Positions 36,478 to 45,380 of a stretch of 64,000 bases of DNA are shown here, one piece after another. Made by a program: the position numbers and the translations under genes. The stretch lies in the NCBI RefSeq assembly GCF_030056705.1, contig NZ_JASHIC010000024.1:1-64000 (forward strand), in the 5' to 3' direction. This stretch comes from Flectobacillus longus (lineage in GTDB: Bacteria; Bacteroidota; Bacteroidia; Cytophagales; Spirosomataceae). Position 1 is the stretch's first letter, and every line of letters starts with the position of its first letter. The notes beneath the pieces were generated by a model that was not told where the DNA came from, searched no databases, and saw nothing but the letters and a program-made list of their open reading frames with translations.

Positions 36478-36864
36478 TTACATTTTATGCAAAATACTCT
36501 TCATCGACTTTTCGATTTTAGCAAAGTCTTCGATTTTTTTACCAATATACACAAAAGCGATGGATGCTGGTAGAGGGCTGTCCTTTTTTTGAAGCAGGAT
36601 AGATTTGTTGAGACGATACGCCTCTCTGGTGCGACGTTTGACAAGGTTACGGTCAACGGCATGTTTGAAATAACGCTTAGATACAGAGATAAGCATCTGA
36701 GGAGGTGTAAGTTCTGTATTTTCGTTAGATAATTCTTGTAGAAAATAAGAAACACGAAAAGGGTAGAGAAAAACCGATTTGGTGTTTTCACTACCCTTGT
36801 CAAAGAGGGAACCAATTACCTTCTTACTAGAAAGTCGTTCAGATTTCTTTAAAGTTGCTTTCAT
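36478..36864 (-). CDS. rnpA: Ribonuclease P protein component
   Basis: RnpA binds the RNase P RNA and helps cleave tRNA 5' leaders. The signature RNLVKRRTREAYR is present. I take the ATG at 36864 (128 residues, MKATLKKSERLSSKK), which gives the family N-terminus; an ATG four codons upstream is also in frame. rpmH is 84 bp upstream on the same strand, the usual order. Confidence 0.93.
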   Translation of the reverse strand: MKATLKKSERLSSKKVIGSLFDKGSENTKSVFLYPFRVSYFLQELSNENTELTPPQMLISVSKRYFKHAVDRNLVKRRTREAYRLNKSILLQKKDSPLPASIAFVYIGKKIEDFAKIEKSMKSILHKM

Positions 36865-36948
36865 GCAAAGTCTCATGTAAGTGTTTCTGGAATCGCGTTG
36901 AGCAACTGTTCACACGATACTTGAAACACGAAACGCAGAAACTTTGTA

Positions 36949-37104
36949 TTATTTACCTCTCTTCTCGTCTGAAACTGTCAATTTGTGTCTTCCTCTTGCA
37001 CGGCGAGCTGCCAATACACGGCGACCATTTGCAGTTGACATTCTTTCACGGAATCCGTGCTTGTTTTTTCTCTTTCTTACCGATGGTTGAAACGTTCTTT
37101 TCAT
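36949..37104 (-). CDS. rpmH: 50S ribosomal protein L34
   Basis: Translating the - strand gives a 51-residue, very basic protein starting [18 protein letters not shown], with [18 protein letters not shown] and an acidic-basic tail, a full match to L34. Bacteroidota L34 proteins are often slightly longer than the 46-residue E. coli form. It is first in the rpmH-rnpA operon and has a clear promoter upstream. Confidence 0.97.
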   Translation of the reverse strand: MKRTFQPSVRKRKNKHGFRERMSTANGRRVLAARRARGRHKLTVSDEKRGK

Positions 37105-37243
37105 TGCTATTGAAAATTGAAATGCCTTTTACAATATAAACTGACTGATTTTCAGAGATATTTTGAAAAATTATCAAAGGATGTCTGAAGTATCAGTGAA
37201 AATTTTCAAAATACAAAAATCTTTTGTCCCGAAATTAGGAGTG

Positions 37244-37274
37244 CAAAGGTACTTAATTATTTTTTAATTGCAAA
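37244..37274 (-). promoter_or_regulatory. Bacteroidota-type promoter of rpmH-rnpA
   Basis: On the - strand TTTG (37271-37274) is followed by exactly 19 bases and TACCTTTG (37244-37251), a perfect match to the -33/-7 consensus TTTG-N19-TAnnTTTG. The mRNA leader would be about 130 bases. Confidence 0.85.
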
Positions 37275-37322
37275 CTACTTTTGCAAAAGATTCTAAATGC
37301 TTGGAGGTTGATTATGAGTTAC

Positions 37323-37353
37323 TTTGGTTTCTTTATGAATAATAGTACCTTGC
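37323..37353 (+). promoter_or_regulatory. Possible promoter of the M61 peptidase gene
   Basis: TTTG (37323-37326) lies 19 bases before TACCTTGC (37346-37353), a 6-of-8 match to the -7 consensus, 24 bases upstream of the start codon. The divergent rpmH promoter is nearby. Confidence 0.45.
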
Positions 37354-37376
37354 GACTTTAGCTATATCAATAAAAT

Positions 37377-38828
37377 ATGAGATACAAAATTTATGCAGAA
37401 AATCCACAAAACCATTTCTTGACTGTAGAATTGGAGGTGGAGAATATTACATCTGACCGCATTAAAATTCAATTACCCGCTTGGCGTCCGGGACGTTATG
37501 AGCTACAGAATTTTGCAAAAAATATTCAACAATTCGAAATTTTTGACGAATTGCAAAACCCTGTGGAGTTTCATAAAGTAAACAAAGACCGCTGGAAAGT
37601 CTATACCAAAAATATCTCAAAACTAACTATCAGACTTCGTTATTACGCTTATATTCAGCATCCTAATGGCGTTTTTGCCAATGCAGGTAGCTCGTATGTC
37701 GACGAAAATACAATGTATGTCAACTTCGTAAACTGTTTGCCTTACGTAAGTGGGCGCATGCACGAGCCTTGTACTGTCGAGCTTGGAATACCCGATAATT
37801 ATAAAATCGCTTGTGGGATGCCAATAGAAGGGAAAACTTTGTTGGCGCAAGATTACTATCAATTGGTAGACTCTCCAGTATTGGCAAGTCCATATTTACA
37901 GTGTCAAACGTATAAGGCAGCGGGTATTCAATTTTATGTTTGGTTTTTGGGAAATTATCAGCCAAACTGGGAGAAAATTCTTTCAGATTTTGCTCGTTTT
38001 TCTGAAAAACAAATTGATATCATGGGAGATTTTCCTGAAAAAGACTACCATTTTATCAACTGGATATTGCCTGTAGCCTTCTATCATGGCGTTGAGCATC
38101 GTAATTCAACCATGATTGTACTGGGTCCAGATACCGAGGGCGACGGTCTTTATACAGATTTATTAGGAGTAAGTTCACATGAGCTATATCATGCTTGGAA
38201 TATTTGTAAGATTCGTCCCGTGGAGATGATGCCTTACGATTTTACTAAAGAAAATTATTTTCCTACTGGTTTTGTAGCAGAAGGTGTTACCACGTTTTTG
38301 GGTGATATTTTCTTAAAACAGTCAGGTGTATTTTCGTTGGATGCCTATTTGAATGAGTTTACTACGACCATTCGTCGCCATTTTGAACAAGATGGACGTT
38401 CGCCAATGTCATTGGTTGAGGCTTCGATGGACTTGTGGCTTGATGGTTATAGCGCTTCGATTCCTAATCGTCGTGTATCGATTTATAACAAGGGAGCGGT
38501 TGTTGCCTTTTTATTAGATGGTTTGATTCGTGAAGCAACTCAGCATCAAAAATCTATCCATGATGTAATGCGGTTGATGTGGGAAAAATTTGGAGATTCT
38601 GGACTAGGGTATTCTTTATTCGATTATAAACAATTAGCTGAGCAAGTATTTGGAGGTAGTTTGGATACCTATTTTGCAGAATGTATTACTGGAAATATTC
38701 CTTTGCAAGAACAAGTACAAGCACGCTTGGCATGGTATGGAATTGAGGCTAGTTTTGACGAAAATCTTCGCCTCACGGTGGGACAAGTAGATAATGATAA
38801 TGAGAATTTACGTAATTGGTTGGGCTAA
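37377..38828 (+). CDS. M61 family metallopeptidase (short form)
   Basis: A 483-residue zinc peptidase of the glycyl-aminopeptidase group. The HExxH motif is His268-Glu-Leu-Tyr-His272 (SSHELYHAWN) and the third ligand is probably Glu302 (GFVAEGVTTFLGD). The N-terminal beta-domain starts MRYKIYAENP with no signal peptide, so it is likely cytoplasmic. Many relatives carry a C-terminal PDZ domain and reach about 600 residues; this one ends where that would start. The ending is clean, with no sign of a frameshifted remainder downstream. Confidence 0.88.
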   Translation: MRYKIYAENPQNHFLTVELEVENITSDRIKIQLPAWRPGRYELQNFAKNIQQFEIFDELQNPVEFHKVNKDRWKVYTKNISKLTIRLRYYAYIQHPNGVFANAGSSYVDENTMYVNFVNCLPYVSGRMHEPCTVELGIPDNYKIACGMPIEGKTLLAQDYYQLVDSPVLASPYLQCQTYKAAGIQFYVWFLGNYQPNWEKILSDFARFSEKQIDIMGDFPEKDYHFINWILPVAFYHGVEHRNSTMIVLGPDTEGDGLYTDLLGVSSHELYHAWNICKIRPVEMMPYDFTKENYFPTGFVAEGVTTFLGDIFLKQSGVFSLDAYLNEFTTTIRRHFEQDGRSPMSLVEASMDLWLDGYSASIPNRRVSIYNKGAVVAFLLDGLIREATQHQKSIHDVMRLMWEKFGDSGLGYSLFDYKQLAEQVFGGSLDTYFAECITGNIPLQEQVQARLAWYGIEASFDENLRLTVGQVDNDNENLRNWLG

Positions 38829-38903
38829 AGGCTAGTTGTGATGTAACTTTGCTATCTAGTTTGGTCGAATAAAGACCCATTGCTACTCGAAATATTTAGA
38901 AAA

Positions 38904-40088
38904 ATGAAAGATAAAATTAAACAATTAGCTGCATCCATGGCGGGTGAGTTTGTGGCCAATCGTCGTTATTTGCACACAAACCCAGAGCTTTCGTTCCAAG
39001 AATTTAATACACAAAAATACGTAGCCGAACAGCTAAAATCGATGGGAATCACTCCTACCGAAATTGCTAACACAGGCTTGGTGGCAACCATCGAAGGTCG
39101 TAATCCTGATAAAAAAGTGGTGGCTTTGCGTGCCGATATGGATGCTTTACCGATTGTTGAAGCCAATGATGTACCTTATAAATCACAAAACCCTGGTGTA
39201 ATGCACGCTTGTGGGCACGATGTGCATACGGCTTCTTTATTGGGGACTTCACGAATTTTGAGTCAACTCAAAAATGATTTTGAAGGAACGGTAAAATTGG
39301 TATTTCAACCTGCCGAAGAAAAAGCCCCAGGTGGTGCCAGCATTATGATTGAGCAAGGTGCTTTACAAAATCCTGCTCCTCACAAAATGTTAGGACAGCA
39401 CGTAGCGCCTAATATTCCTGTTGGGAAAATCGGTTTCCGTGAAGGAATGTATATGGCTTCGGCAGATGAATTATATTTGACTGTAAAAGGAAAAGGCGGG
39501 CACGGTGCTATGCCTGAAAACTGTATTGACCCTGTTTTGATTGCTTCGCATATCATTGTGTCGATGCAACAAATCATTTCTCGTAACCGTAATCCTCGTT
39601 ATCCTTCGGTTTTGACTTTTGGAAAAGTAATTGCCAACGGAGCAACCAACGTTATTCCAAATGAGGTGTATATCGAAGGTACTTTTAGAGCGATGGACGA
39701 GCAATGGCGTGCTGAAGGCTTGGAAAAAATCAGAAAGATTGCCGAACTAACTGCCGAAGCTATGGGTGGAACGTGTGAGGTATTTATCCAAAAAGGGTAC
39801 CCTTTCTTGCAAAACGAACCAGAATTAACACGCCGTATGAAAGGCGCTGCTATTGATTATATGGGACAGGAAAATGTGATTGATTTGGATATTTGGTTGG
39901 CTGCTGAAGATTTTGCCTTCTATACACATCATGTAGATGCATGTTTCTACCGTTTAGGAACTCGCAATGAAGAAAGAGGCATTATTTCGGGAGTACATAC
40001 GCCAACATTTGATATCGATGAAAATGCGCTAGAAATTGGCGCTGGTTTAATGAGCTGGTTGACTGTTCAAGAGTTACAGACTTTGTAA
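38904..40088 (+). CDS. M20-family amidohydrolase/carboxypeptidase
   Basis: A 394-residue M20D-type hydrolase, related to hippurate hydrolases and N-acyl-amino-acid amidohydrolases. Metal-binding motifs are MHACGHDVHTA, PAEEKAPGG and GQHVAPN, and near the end LAAEDFAFY. No signal peptide. I use the ATG at 38904 (MKDKIKQLAA); the TTG at 38880 is in frame but less likely. The substrate is unknown. It is 75 bp after the M61 gene and may share its transcript. Confidence 0.9.
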   Translation: MKDKIKQLAASMAGEFVANRRYLHTNPELSFQEFNTQKYVAEQLKSMGITPTEIANTGLVATIEGRNPDKKVVALRADMDALPIVEANDVPYKSQNPGVMHACGHDVHTASLLGTSRILSQLKNDFEGTVKLVFQPAEEKAPGGASIMIEQGALQNPAPHKMLGQHVAPNIPVGKIGFREGMYMASADELYLTVKGKGGHGAMPENCIDPVLIASHIIVSMQQIISRNRNPRYPSVLTFGKVIANGATNVIPNEVYIEGTFRAMDEQWRAEGLEKIRKIAELTAEAMGGTCEVFIQKGYPFLQNEPELTRRMKGAAIDYMGQENVIDLDIWLAAEDFAFYTHHVDACFYRLGTRNEERGIISGVHTPTFDIDENALEIGAGLMSWLTVQELQTL

Positions 40089-40117
40089 GCTTTAATTTTC
40101 TGAAACAGAACTATATG

Positions 40118-40157
40118 AATATCGGGTAGAGTGCATAACTTTACCCGATATTTTTTT
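40118..40157 (+). terminator. Terminator of the M20 gene
   Basis: AATATCGGGTA (40118-40128) and TACCCGATATT (40142-40152) form an 11-bp perfect stem followed by TTTTT. A second TACCCGATA follows at 40161. Confidence 0.82.
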
Positions 40158-40185
40158 AGATACCCGATACCTAAACATGGATTCT

Positions 40186-40587
40186 ATGAAAAAACTCATA
40201 CTCTTTAGCTTCATTTTTGGCGTGTTTGCCTGCAAAAGTATTCCCAAAGAACAAGAAATTACCGTTGGTTCAGGAGGTGGATTTGCTAATTTATGGCAGT
40301 CTTATACCATTAAACCTTCTGGAGAAATTCTTTATCGAACTAATAAAAGCGACTCGGTAAAGGTTATTCAAAAGCTTACAAAAGCCCAAACTAAAAAAAT
40401 ATTTAGTACCATCAAAGGGCTTCGTCTTGATAGCTTGTCACAGAATGAAACGGGTAATATGAACCATTATCTCGTTTTTTCGGAGGGTAAAAAGTTTTCT
40501 TACAAAACCCAATGGACCAATCCCAAGAATGTGAATGATTCTATCAAAACATTTTATCAGTCACTGATGGACAAAATCAAAAATTAG
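40186..40587 (+). CDS. Small lipoprotein of unknown function
   Basis: A 133-residue protein with a lipoprotein signal (MKKLILFSFIFGVFAC), so the mature form starts at Cys16 of this start. The rest (GGGFANLWQSYTIKPSGEILYR, VKVIQKLTKAQTKKIF, NMNHYLVFSEGKKFSYKTQW) is a small beta-rich domain common in Bacteroidota lipoproteins, with no catalytic motif. An ATG three codons upstream is also in frame. No family recognised. Confidence 0.75.
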   Translation: MKKLILFSFIFGVFACKSIPKEQEITVGSGGGFANLWQSYTIKPSGEILYRTNKSDSVKVIQKLTKAQTKKIFSTIKGLRLDSLSQNETGNMNHYLVFSEGKKFSYKTQWTNPKNVNDSIKTFYQSLMDKIKN

Positions 40588-40630
40588 GATTGAAAATAGA
40601 TAAAAACATTTAAGCAATCTCAACGTATTT

Positions 40631-41383
40631 ATGCTTCCCAAAGACAGATTTTCAACACAAGCCAATTTATATGCCCAGTTTCGCCCGACTTATCCACAGG
40701 AACTTTATGATTTTATCTTTCAATATGTGGATAAGTTTGAAAATGCTTGGGATTGTGCCACAGGTAATGGTCAAGTAGCAAGAGTTCTAGCCCAAAAATT
40801 TCAGAAAGTCGAGGCTACAGATATTAGTCAAAAGCAGTTAGATAATGCTTTTCAGGCTGACAATATTCATTATCAAATTTCACAAGCTGAAAAAACGCCT
40901 TTTACAGAAGCAACTTTTGATTTAATCACAGTCGGACAAGCCATTCACTGGTTTAATTTTGAAGCTTTTTACCAAGAAATCAAACGAATTGCAAAGCCCA
41001 ATGCGCTATTAGCTTTTTGGGGATATGGCACTTTATTGATAGAAGAAAACCCAACTTTGAATCAAGATTTTCAACATTTTTATCAAGAACAAATAGGTTC
41101 GTACTGGGATGGCGAACGTGGTCATATTGATCAAAAGTACAGCACAATTCCTTTTCCTTTTGAGTCCATTCCTACGCCTGAGTTTTCGATGCAATATCTT
41201 TGGGATTTTGACCAGTTGGAAGGGTATCTAAACACATGGTCGAGCGTCCAAAGATACATACAGCAAAATGGCAGTAATCCTGTTACGGAGTTTATACAGC
41301 AATGCAGAGAGAAATACACGGAGAATTTGACGTTTCAAGTAAGCTTTCCGATATTCTTGATAGCAGGGAAAATTGAGCGATAA
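40631..41383 (+). CDS. Class I SAM-dependent methyltransferase
   Basis: A 250-residue methyltransferase of the Methyltransf_11 type (UbiE-like). Motif I is WDCATGNGQVARVLA, motif II-like VEATDISQKQLDNA, then FDLITVGQAIHWFNFEAFYQEIKRI. The group also includes trans-aconitate methyltransferase and yeast-type TMT relatives (RPTYPQELY start). The substrate is unknown. It is 43 bp after the lipoprotein gene. Confidence 0.88.
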   Translation: MLPKDRFSTQANLYAQFRPTYPQELYDFIFQYVDKFENAWDCATGNGQVARVLAQKFQKVEATDISQKQLDNAFQADNIHYQISQAEKTPFTEATFDLITVGQAIHWFNFEAFYQEIKRIAKPNALLAFWGYGTLLIEENPTLNQDFQHFYQEQIGSYWDGERGHIDQKYSTIPFPFESIPTPEFSMQYLWDFDQLEGYLNTWSSVQRYIQQNGSNPVTEFIQQCREKYTENLTFQVSFPIFLIAGKIER

Positions 41384-41540
41384 CATAAAAAGTGCTTGCT
41401 TTTATATGTTTGTCTGTGTATCTATAAATACAGCCTTAGACGCCAAATAGTAAGCCTATTGCGTATTAATAATTTTTGTATTCACAATTCATAACTCATA
41501 ATTCTGCACTATAAATTAAGTCCGTTAATTCTTTGGTATT

Positions 41541-44500
41541 ATGAAAAAAACTTTACTTTTTATGGCCTTGCTAGGATGTATATCTACAGCACAGGCGCAA
41601 AAAACTTTCAAGCAAAAATCTAAATCAGGGCAAGGTACAAGTCCAAGTTTACCCATGGTAGATTTTTCGAAAAGTGTAGAACCTTCTTCTTTTTCTCGTT
41701 ATAATTTTCAGTATTCGAATAGTGTTTTTCGAGAAAATTTGATGGCTAAAAAAGATGGCTTGAGTATTTCGAGAGATGAAAATGGTATGCCATCGTTTAT
41801 CGTGGGTAAGCCCAAAAATCTTTCTTCTAATACTACTACAAAAGCTGGACGTTCTTCTGAAGCTTCGGCGGCTTACAGCTATTTGTCGGCTGTCCAGAAG
41901 TATTTACATTTCAAAAATGTAGAAGAGGAGTTTGATGTTAATCAGATTGAGAATGATAACCTTAATCAAACTCATATCCATGTGCAACAGATGTACAAGG
42001 GCATTCCTGTGTATGGGGCTCAAATTATGTTGCATACCAAAGACGATGCCGTGGAGGTGATGAATGGTAAGCTTTTCCCTACACCGAGCTTGGCTTCGAC
42101 CGAACCTAGTATGGGAACTGAGCAGATTGCGTCGGTGGCTATTCAGGATGTTCAGCAACAAACCAAATTTCGTACTTTGAGTTTTGCCGAAAAAGCTCTG
42201 CTGAAATATGAAAAGCCTCAGTCAAAACTTTTTGTTTATCATAAAAACGAATCAGTAAACGACCAACACTTGACTTACGAAGTAGTGGTTCGTCCTAACT
42301 TTTTGGAAAGATGGATTTATATGATAGATGCCAATTCGGGCGAAATTTTAGATAAGTATAGCTATACCTGTACACTTGATGGCCCTCAAAAAGCCAATGC
42401 TGTTGATTTGAATGGTAAATCTCGTTCCATCAATACCTATTTGGTTGGTTCAAATTACTATATGATCGATGCCTCAAAAAGTATGTACAAAGGCGGAACA
42501 ATCAATGTCGAAAATCCGCAAGGTGTTTTATGGACGCTCAATGCCGCAGGTTCATCTGTAAATGATGTAACCGTACGTCAGGTATCTTCTACCAACAATA
42601 CTTGGACAAATACAGAGTCCGTTTCGGCACATTATAATGCTAGCTTGGCGTATGATTATTATGAAAAAACCTTTGGTAGAAAATCTTTAAATGGCAAAGG
42701 AGGTAGTATTATTTCCCTAATCAACTTGACTGATGAAGATGGAAAAGCCATGGACAATGCTTTTTGGAATGGCGAATTTATGGGCTATGGTAGAGGAGCC
42801 ACCATGTTTAAACCATTAGCAGGAGGACTTGACGTAGCTGGACATGAAATGACTCACGGGGTAGTTGAAAATACAGCCAACTTAGTATATCGTGGACAAT
42901 CAGGTGCGATTAATGAATCGATGGCAGATATCTTTGGAGCCATGATTGACCGTGATGATTGGTTTATGGGCGAAGATGTAGTAAAAGGCTCAAAGCCATT
43001 AAGAGATTTATCAAATCCTAATCAAGGAGGTTCAAGCTTGCGAGATGATGGTTTTCAGCCTGCTAGCATGAATCAATATTATACAGGTTCGGAAGATAAT
43101 TATGGAGTGCATATCAACTCTGGTATCGTAAATTATGCGTATTATCGTTTTGCGACTTCTATTAATTCTAAGGAAAAAGCTGAAGCAGTGTATTATCGTA
43201 CCTTAACGAAATACTTGACCAGTAGCTCAAAGTTCCTTGATTTGCGTCGTGCTGTGATTCAGTCGGCTACAGATTTGTATGGAACAAATAGTGCTGAAGC
43301 AAATGCTGCCAAAAGTGCTTTCGATGCAGTTGGTATTACCGACTCGAATCCACCAAATACAACGCCAAATACAGGAACTACCACACCAGTACCAGCACCA
43401 TCCAATGATGTTCCAACTAAAAAGGGCTCGTCCTTTATCTTGAGTTACGACCCTAAAGACAAATCATTGTATGTTTTGGACACGGTTGTAAATACTAGTA
43501 CGTATGTTTTGATTGCCAAAAATATTGAGCTAAAAAACAAACCAAGTGTTACCGATGATGGCAAATATGCCTATTTCGTAAAACAAGACAATGGTATCTA
43601 TCGCATTGATTTAAGTACGGTAAAAACATTTTCTCCTAACGACCAAAGCTCAACTATCAAGCAAGAACTTATTTCTGCTGCGGGTTGGGATAATGTGGCG
43701 GTTTCGAAAGATGGTAAGCGCTTAGCCGCTATCACGACCAAAGTCGATACCAGTATTTATGTTTATGACCTAAGTGCCTCAGGAAGCTCTATTCCTGGGC
43801 GTAAGTTCAGATTATATAATCCAACCTATTCGGGTGTAAAAACAGGTCAAGTACTTTATGCAGACTCATTTGAGTGGGATTATGATGGCGAAAATTTAGT
43901 TTACGACGCCTTTAACCAGTACAAAACTGCTACTAATTCTAAAATTGAATATTGGGATGTAGGTTTTATCAATGTTTGGAGTAATCAAAAAAATACTTTT
44001 GGGACAGGTATTGTCAATAAACTCATTAATGATTTGGTCGAGGGAGAAAACGTTGGTAGTCCTGCTTTCTCTAAAAACTCTACCAATATGTTAGCTTTTG
44101 ATTATTTCTATTCAGATAGTCAAAGTGATGATTATGCCGTTTTAGGAGTCAACTTATCTCGTCCTTCTGATTTACAAATTACAGCCATCAATAATACCAT
44201 TGGTTATCCAGAATTCTCAAGAAGCGATGATTATGTGATTTTTAATGCCCTAGATGCTAAAACGGGACAAGAGAATACGGATATTATTCAATTAGACAAA
44301 AACGATAAACGTGTAGGTATTGCTTCTACGCAAAAGACTTTAACTCAAGAATCCTCTTTTGCCGTTTGGTACACAAATGTGGCTCGTACTTTACCTCAAA
44401 AGAAATCTCAGGCTTTAACTATTACCAAAGTTCCAGATAAAACGGTTGGCGACGCAGCCTTTACTATTACAGCAAGCTCAAATTCAGGATTAAGTGTGAT

Positions 44501-45149
44501 AACGTCTGTACTAGGAGGACCTGCTTCTATTTCTAGTAATAGAATTACGTTAAACGGAACAGCAGGACGTGTACGCTATGGAGCTTATCAGGATGGTAAT
44601 ACGCAGTATTATGCCGTTTCCCAGATAGACTCATTCTGTGTCAATCCTGCAAAACCTACCATTTCAGTTGTGAAAAAGACTGATGCTAACGGTGATTATT
44701 GGGAATATACCTCAAGTGCTACCACTGGAAACGTATGGTACAGAAATGGCACAGTTTTGAGCGATCAAATAGGACTTCGCTCAATTGCAGTGACTTCGGG
44801 TTCTAGTTTTACGGTACAGGTCGTAACAACTGATGGTTGTAAAAGCGTGATGTCGGATGCTCGTCAGGATGCTCCAATCGGTAAAGTTTTAGGTTTTGAA
44901 CCACTGGATAGCAAAGGCGTTATTGTTTCGCCGAATCCAATACAAGATATGACCAAAGTGCAAGTTGGCACTCAAAACAGAATTGAGTCCATCCATGTCA
45001 TAAATGTTGAGGGAAATATTTTACAGACGATAGAAGGCAACAAACAAAGTGAACAATTGATTAATCTTCAATCGCTTCCAGCAGGTAATTATATCTTGGA
45101 TATAAAAACTAAAGAAGGTAATGGAAGACAAAAAGTAATCAAATTGTAG
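41541..45149 (+). CDS. Secreted M4 (thermolysin-like) metalloprotease with beta-propeller and T9SS sorting domain
   Basis: A 1202-residue exported protein. Order: signal peptide (1-19), FTP/PepSY propeptide (about 85-275), M4 catalytic domain (about 290-605) with zinc motif His435-Glu-Met-Thr-His439 and Glu459, a Thr/Pro linker (about 607-625), a TolB/WD40-like beta-propeller (about 630-950), an MBG-like and an Ig-like module, and a type A T9SS C-terminal domain (about 1130-1202; VSPNPIQDMTKVQV, GNYILDIKTKEG). It is most likely exported by T9SS and shed or anchored to LPS. The propeller after the protease is unusual; binding of a surface or substrate is inferred. Confidence 0.92.
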   Translation: MKKTLLFMALLGCISTAQAQKTFKQKSKSGQGTSPSLPMVDFSKSVEPSSFSRYNFQYSNSVFRENLMAKKDGLSISRDENGMPSFIVGKPKNLSSNTTTKAGRSSEASAAYSYLSAVQKYLHFKNVEEEFDVNQIENDNLNQTHIHVQQMYKGIPVYGAQIMLHTKDDAVEVMNGKLFPTPSLASTEPSMGTEQIASVAIQDVQQQTKFRTLSFAEKALLKYEKPQSKLFVYHKNESVNDQHLTYEVVVRPNFLERWIYMIDANSGEILDKYSYTCTLDGPQKANAVDLNGKSRSINTYLVGSNYYMIDASKSMYKGGTINVENPQGVLWTLNAAGSSVNDVTVRQVSSTNNTWTNTESVSAHYNASLAYDYYEKTFGRKSLNGKGGSIISLINLTDEDGKAMDNAFWNGEFMGYGRGATMFKPLAGGLDVAGHEMTHGVVENTANLVYRGQSGAINESMADIFGAMIDRDDWFMGEDVVKGSKPLRDLSNPNQGGSSLRDDGFQPASMNQYYTGSEDNYGVHINSGIVNYAYYRFATSINSKEKAEAVYYRTLTKYLTSSSKFLDLRRAVIQSATDLYGTNSAEANAAKSAFDAVGITDSNPPNTTPNTGTTTPVPAPSNDVPTKKGSSFILSYDPKDKSLYVLDTVVNTSTYVLIAKNIELKNKPSVTDDGKYAYFVKQDNGIYRIDLSTVKTFSPNDQSSTIKQELISAAGWDNVAVSKDGKRLAAITTKVDTSIYVYDLSASGSSIPGRKFRLYNPTYSGVKTGQVLYADSFEWDYDGENLVYDAFNQYKTATNSKIEYWDVGFINVWSNQKNTFGTGIVNKLINDLVEGENVGSPAFSKNSTNMLAFDYFYSDSQSDDYAVLGVNLSRPSDLQITAINNTIGYPEFSRSDDYVIFNALDAKTGQENTDIIQLDKNDKRVGIASTQKTLTQESSFAVWYTNVARTLPQKKSQALTITKVPDKTVGDAAFTITASSNSGLSVITSVLGGPASISSNRITLNGTAGRVRYGAYQDGNTQYYAVSQIDSFCVNPAKPTISVVKKTDANGDYWEYTSSATTGNVWYRNGTVLSDQIGLRSIAVTSGSSFTVQVVTTDGCKSVMSDARQDAPIGKVLGFEPLDSKGVIVSPNPIQDMTKVQVGTQNRIESIHVINVEGNILQTIEGNKQSEQLINLQSLPAGNYILDIKTKEGNGRQKVIKL

Positions 45150-45188
45150 TCACAGAACACTTCTATTTTGTTAAATAGCGTTGCCGTA

Positions 45189-45230
45189 CAAAGGCGTTAG
45201 GATACATTCATCCTAACGCCTTTTGTTTTT
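45189..45230 (+). terminator. Terminator of the M4 protease gene
   Basis: CAAAGGCGTTAGGAT (45189-45203) and ATCCTAACGCCTTTTG (45210-45225) form a 14-15 bp stem with a 6-base loop and are followed by TTTTT. Confidence 0.88.
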
Positions 45231-45264
45231 TAGAAGTACTAGGTTAGTTTTACAAAAAAGGGAA

Positions 45265-45335
45265 CAGGCATCAGGCAAAAAGGCAAGAGTGTTTTTCGTA
45301 GTAATTCATACTATTGCCTCCTTGCCTGATGCCTG
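45265..45335. repeat. Nested inverted repeat of aggca phrases
   Basis: CAGGCATCAGGCAA (45265-45278) and TTGCCTGATGCCTG (45322-45335) form a 14-bp perfect stem, with a second inner pair AGGCA/TGCCT (45281-45285, 45315-45319). Similar phrases at 17755-17780 suggest a repeat family. It lies between the M4 terminator and the tricorn-like gene. Confidence 0.55.
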
Positions 45336-45380
45336 ACCCCTCAAAAACTCATTTCATCATCTTATTTCAAACCTGAAATT

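Noticed and set aside
40690-40734. Inverted DnaA-box pair in the methyltransferase gene
   Set aside because: It codes for conserved residues of the protein, so coincidence of codons is the simpler explanation.
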